The notes under the pieces were generated by a model. The model saw only the letters and a program-made list of their open reading frames with translations, did no database searches and was not told the origin of the DNA. 9,299 nucleotides of DNA, taken from contig PAMR01000022.1 in the NCBI GenBank assembly GCA_002708205.1, forward strand, positions 37,042-46,340. The letters run 5' to 3'. Shown here piece by piece: positions 6,835 through 9,299 of this stretch (positions are counted from its first letter, which is position 1; every line of letters begins with the position of its first letter). Both the position numbers and the translations under genes were made by a program. The DNA comes from Gammaproteobacteria bacterium (GTDB lineage Bacteria; Pseudomonadota; Gammaproteobacteria; Pseudomonadales; Azotimanducaceae).

Positions 6835-6863
6835 TATAAAAAAATAATTTTATAAGGTAATAT
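6835..6863 (+). promoter_or_regulatory. AT-rich inverted repeat and possible promoter region upstream of cysB
   Basis: TATAAAA (6835-6841) and TTTTATA (6848-6854) form a 7-bp AT-only inverted repeat, followed by TAATAT (6858-6863; 4 of 6 for a -10). No convincing -35 is present. The AT richness and position, 63-91 bases before the cysB start, suggest the cysB promoter or operator region, but no precise start can be given. Confidence 0.25.
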
Positions 6864-6925
6864 TGCGTGTGATGTATGTTCAGAACCAGTCAATAAGTTG
6901 ATGTACGAAAAGAGATGTTAGTTTT

Positions 6926-7900
6926 ATGAAACTCCAACAGCTTCGTTATATTTGGGAAATTGCCCACCATGACCTAAATGTCTCGGCGACGGCTCAAAGT
7001 CTTTATACGTCACAACCTGGTATTAGTAAGCAAGTACGGTTGTTGGAAGATGAACTTGGTGTGGAGATTTTTTCTCGAAGTGGCAAACACCTGAGCAGTA
7101 TTACTCCGGCAGGGGAAACCATTATTGAAATGGCAGGGGCAGTACTAAGGCAAGTGAATAGCATAAAGCGAGTCGCGGAGGAATATGACAATGAAGATAA
7201 AGGAAGTCTTACGATTGCCACTACGCACACTCAAGCGAGGTACGTATTACCCGAAGTGATAACAAGTTTCCGTGCTGCCTATCCGGACGTATCTCTGCAT
7301 ATGAATCAGGGCACTCCTTTGCAAATCGCAGAACTCGCTTCTAATGGCGAAGTTGATTTCGCGATTGCAACGGAAGCGATGGAGCATTTTGGCGATTTGA
7401 TCACGATGCCGTGCTATTCATGGAATCGGTCAGTAATTGTTCCGAAGGGACATCCTTTGGAATATGTTAAACAAATAACACTAGCTGATGTGGCAGCAGA
7501 GTCCTTAGTTACGTATGTCTTTGGATTTACTGGGCGGTCCCGTTTGGACGACGCTTTCGTGTCAGCAGGATTAGCTCCAAATATTGTGTTTACTGCTACA
7601 GATACTGATGTCATCAAGACATACGTAAGACTTGGTTTGGGTATCGGGATTATTGCGAGCATGGCGTATGACCCGTTATCAGACGAAGACCTGGTGGCTA
7701 TTGACGCGAGTCATTTATTCGAGTCCAGTGTCACACACATTTGTTGTCGCAAAGGGACATTTCTGCGTAAATTTATGTTCGAATTTATTGAGGTTTTTGC
7801 TCCCCACCTTTCAGGAGATATAGTTCGCAGAGTCTTTGCGGCATCGAATAGAAGTCAAAGAGAATCCCTCTTCGAAGATTTGGCAATTCCTGTCCGGTGA
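6926..7900 (+). CDS. cysB: CysB, LysR-type transcriptional activator of cysteine biosynthesis
   Basis: 324 residues, the same length as E. coli CysB. The N-terminal winged helix-turn-helix is clear (MKLQQLRYIWEI, then SATAQSLYTSQPGISKQVRLLEDELG, residues 20-45). The effector domain holds TTHTQARYVLP, with T100, T102 and Q103, plus T149, W166 and T202. As I recall the CysB structure, these are the residues that bind sulfate/effector, and all fall at the same numbers here. CysB acts in the cytoplasm as a tetramer, responds to O-acetylserine or N-acetylserine, and activates sulfate uptake and reduction genes, so the convergent cysH pair is a likely target. The ATG at 6926 gives the canonical MKLQQLRYI start; only a weak AAGAGA lies upstream. 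Its stop is 51 bases from the end of the convergent gene, and no clear bidirectional terminator was found between them. Confidence 0.96.
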   Translation: MKLQQLRYIWEIAHHDLNVSATAQSLYTSQPGISKQVRLLEDELGVEIFSRSGKHLSSITPAGETIIEMAGAVLRQVNSIKRVAEEYDNEDKGSLTIATTHTQARYVLPEVITSFRAAYPDVSLHMNQGTPLQIAELASNGEVDFAIATEAMEHFGDLITMPCYSWNRSVIVPKGHPLEYVKQITLADVAAESLVTYVFGFTGRSRLDDAFVSAGLAPNIVFTATDTDVIKTYVRLGLGIGIIASMAYDPLSDEDLVAIDASHLFESSVTHICCRKGTFLRKFMFEFIEVFAPHLSGDIVRRVFAASNRSQRESLFEDLAIPVR

Positions 7901-7951
7901 TCCTTAATTTGTCTTCCGGGGCGAATTGGGTTTACCAGCCGTATCTGATTG

Positions 7952-8302
7952 TTATATTAGATCTAGGTCTGGATTGCTTCGTAAGGTGTCCAACGCTTCA
8001 TTCGCAGAGTCGTCGCTGGAAAGAGGACGGGTTTGATCAAGTACCTCTCTAATGAACTTCAAGTACACGGTGTATACAAGAGTGTCTGATTCCGTCTCGA
8101 CAATGAAGAATGGGGCTATTTTTATTCCGTGCAATTCGGCTAATTTAATCCCTTCGGAATCTGGGTTTCGTTCGTCGGCAATCGCTATTTTATTGATATG
8201 TTGAAGTTGTCCTGTTTTACGCAACCTGGTCTCGACCTCTGCGCATTTCTTGCAAGGTTGACCGTCTTCCAAAATCTTTTTTACAAAAGTTATTTTGCGC
8301 AT
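7952..8302 (-). CDS. Small thioredoxin/glutaredoxin-fold protein linked to cysH
   Basis: 116 residues. An N-terminal beta strand (KITFVKKIL) leads to a C17-K-K-C20 active site in DGQPCKKCAEVE, and a probable cis-proline sits at P64 in KIAPFFIVE, as expected for a thioredoxin or glutaredoxin fold. The C-terminal 30 residues are polar and acidic (RPLSSDDSANEALDTLRSNPDLDLI in part). There is no signal peptide, so it is cytoplasmic. The gene starts 19 bases after the cysH stop in the same direction, so co-transcription is likely. APS and PAPS reductases need a dithiol donor, so it may deliver electrons to CysH, though this is inference from position. No Shine-Dalgarno is seen before the ATG at 8302-8300. 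It could instead be a thiol-oxidoreductase with another partner. Confidence 0.8.
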   Translation of the reverse strand: MRKITFVKKILEDGQPCKKCAEVETRLRKTGQLQHINKIAIADERNPDSEGIKLAELHGIKIAPFFIVETESDTLVYTVYLKFIREVLDQTRPLSSDDSANEALDTLRSNPDLDLI

Positions 8303-8321
8303 ATGAGAAGTGAAATGGACA

Positions 8322-9053
8322 CTATCTGATTACTCGAACGGGTTGCGGTATGTCGGTGTTTTGGGAGTGCAGGCCACATTCCTTGTCTTCAGAACCTTCC
8401 CACCACCAACGACCTTCTCGTTCGTGTTGCCCAGGTCCAATAGGTCTAGTGCATGGCTGGCATCCTATGGATAGGAAGCCTTGATCATGTAGCGGGTTAT
8501 ATGGAACTTGGTTATCGCGAATGTAATTCCATACCTCAGTTGAGGTCCAATTTGCGAGAGGATTGAATTTGATCAATTTATGATCCGGTGTGGAGAATGC
8601 CGTATCTATTTGTTCGTGCGGAAGCGCTGATCGAGTAACGCTCTGGTCTTTCCGTTGGCCAGTAATCCACGCGTCAACTGTTTCGAGTTTGCGTTTTAAG
8701 GGTTCTATTTTTCGTATGGAACAACATTCTTGATGGTCTTCTTTGTAAAAGCTAAAAAGCCCTTTCTCTTTTACGAGATTTTCAACATTTGTTTTATCGG
8801 GAAACATAACGTCAATCTGAATATTGTAATGGTCACTTACTTTGTCTAAAAAAATATACGTTTCATTATGTAGTCGACCGGTATCGAGACTAAAAACGGG
8901 AGTTTGCCCTCCCAGCATCTTATGCGCCATATCGATTAGAACTACATCTTCTGCACCGCTAAAGGAAATAGATACACGATTTGTTTCAAACCTTTCGAAA
9001 GTTCCTCTAAGTATTTCTTGGGGAGTGGCTTGTTGTTTCAACAGTTCGGCCAT
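8322..9053 (-). CDS. cysH: CysH, assimilatory adenylyl-sulfate (APS)/PAPS reductase with [4Fe-4S] cluster
   Basis: 243 residues; reduces activated sulfate to sulfite in the cytoplasm during cysteine synthesis. The N-terminal PP-loop is SFSGAED (30-36), followed by FSLDTGRLHNETY (54-66) and the ITGQRKDQS block (130-138). Cys pairs C110-C111 (ECCSIRKIEPLKR) and C198-x2-C201 (GCQPCTRP) are the four ligands of the [4Fe-4S] cluster that marks the APS-reducing type found in Pseudomonas and plants; E. coli PAPS reductase lacks them. The catalytic C226 is in ECGLH near the C terminus. All key residues are present, so the enzyme should be active and probably prefers APS, releasing sulfite and AMP. The ATG at 9053-9051 lies 48 bases downstream of the stop of another minus-strand frame. 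CysB is encoded nearby and likely regulates it. Confidence 0.96.
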   Translation of the reverse strand: MAELLKQQATPQEILRGTFERFETNRVSISFSGAEDVVLIDMAHKMLGGQTPVFSLDTGRLHNETYIFLDKVSDHYNIQIDVMFPDKTNVENLVKEKGLFSFYKEDHQECCSIRKIEPLKRKLETVDAWITGQRKDQSVTRSALPHEQIDTAFSTPDHKLIKFNPLANWTSTEVWNYIRDNQVPYNPLHDQGFLSIGCQPCTRPIGPGQHEREGRWWWEGSEDKECGLHSQNTDIPQPVRVIR

Positions 9054-9101
9054 AGTTATTATCTCGTACTACTTGTGTATGATAAGAGCTACTCTGGTTT
9101 T

Positions 9102-9299
9102 TCAAACTTCAAGATCCCCAGCTGAAATATTGGCTTTGCCTACAAAAATGCTGTGATCGAGTGTTAATTTAAGGCTGCACACTACCAGTCGTTGTTCCTC
9201 AGCAAAAATAACCCTTCGTAATATGCTTAAAACAAGAACAGCAGTAGATTTGTCCGGTGCCAGCAACATTAGGAATACGATATTGAGGGTGCCAAATAG
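9102..9299 (-). CDS. C-terminal end of an unidentified gene upstream of cysH (possible PTS EIIA-like domain)
   Basis: A minus-strand frame is open from the window edge to TGA at 9104-9102, giving 65 residues. It contains a hydrophobic run followed by a basic pair (NIVFLMLLAPDK ... VLSILRRVIF) and ends ISAGDLEV. The pattern vFlLlaP-then-lLs.l.r recalls the last helices of type-2 PTS EIIA (EIIA-Ntr-like) domains, which also occur at the ends of some cation/proton antiporters. The resemblance is by eye only. It has the same orientation as cysH and ends 48 bases before it. It may also be a chance open frame; no start is visible. Confidence 0.35.
   Translation of the reverse strand, partial: LFGTLNIVFLMLLAPDKSTAVLVLSILRRVIFAEEQRLVVCSLKLTLDHSIFVGKANISAGDLEV

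Noticed and set aside
6835..6854. AT-only inverted repeat as a terminator for the 5'-nucleotidase gene
   Set aside because: A 7-bp stem made only of A/T pairs, with no T-run following, is too weak for an intrinsic terminator.
7901..7951. Bidirectional terminator between cysB and the CKKC protein gene
   Set aside because: I looked for a GC-rich stem with flanking A and T runs in the 51-base convergent gap and found none.
9054..9101. Promoter directly ahead of cysH (TTGAAA with TATCAT on the minus strand)
   Set aside because: The spacer is only 15 bases and the -10 is imperfect, so it is too weak to list as a feature.
8842..9156. 104-codon plus-strand frame
   Set aside because: It is antisense to the N-terminal PP-loop region of cysH and to the upstream leader.

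Overview
The window looks like chromosomal DNA from a gammaproteobacterium, or a close relative, of moderate GC content (mid-40s percent by eye from a few lines, not computed). The best clues are a 324-residue CysB with an intact effector pocket, a Pseudomonas-type [4Fe-4S] CysH, a cytosolic 5'-nucleotidase of the cN-I type, and an AddB-like repair protein paired with a UvrD/AddA-type helicase. I see no transposase, integrase, phage gene, CRISPR array, tRNA or rRNA.

Left part (1-5764), all on the minus strand and read from right to left: a VWA-domain protein (5764-5090), then a membrane-anchored J-domain protein (5079-4327), then a 339-base gap. The gap holds a promoter with a perfect TATAAT, a 9-bp inverted repeat and a possible 44-codon plus-strand ORF. 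After it come an AddB-like PD-(D/E)XK nuclease (3987-1426) and an overlapping UvrD/AddA-like helicase (1436 to the window edge, cut after about 478 residues). The last two genes are probably the nuclease and helicase halves of one double-strand-break repair complex.

Right part (5914-9299): a cytosolic 5'-nucleotidase and cysB on the plus strand converge on a minus-strand sulfur-assimilation pair, cysH followed by a small thioredoxin-fold protein. Upstream of cysH, the last 198 bases are an open minus-strand reading frame that seems to be the C-terminal end of another gene; its identity is uncertain. CysB is the classical activator of cysteine-biosynthesis genes, so having cysB beside cysH makes this a small sulfur-assimilation island. 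The CysH-type reaction on APS releases AMP, a possible substrate for the neighbouring nucleotidase (inference only).

Most of the window is core metabolism and repair. The least understood parts are the VWA/J-domain pair, a 12-bp hairpin followed by a T-run inside the VWA gene, and the inverted repeat in the leader of the AddB-like operon. I do not see convincing evidence for a wholly new system.
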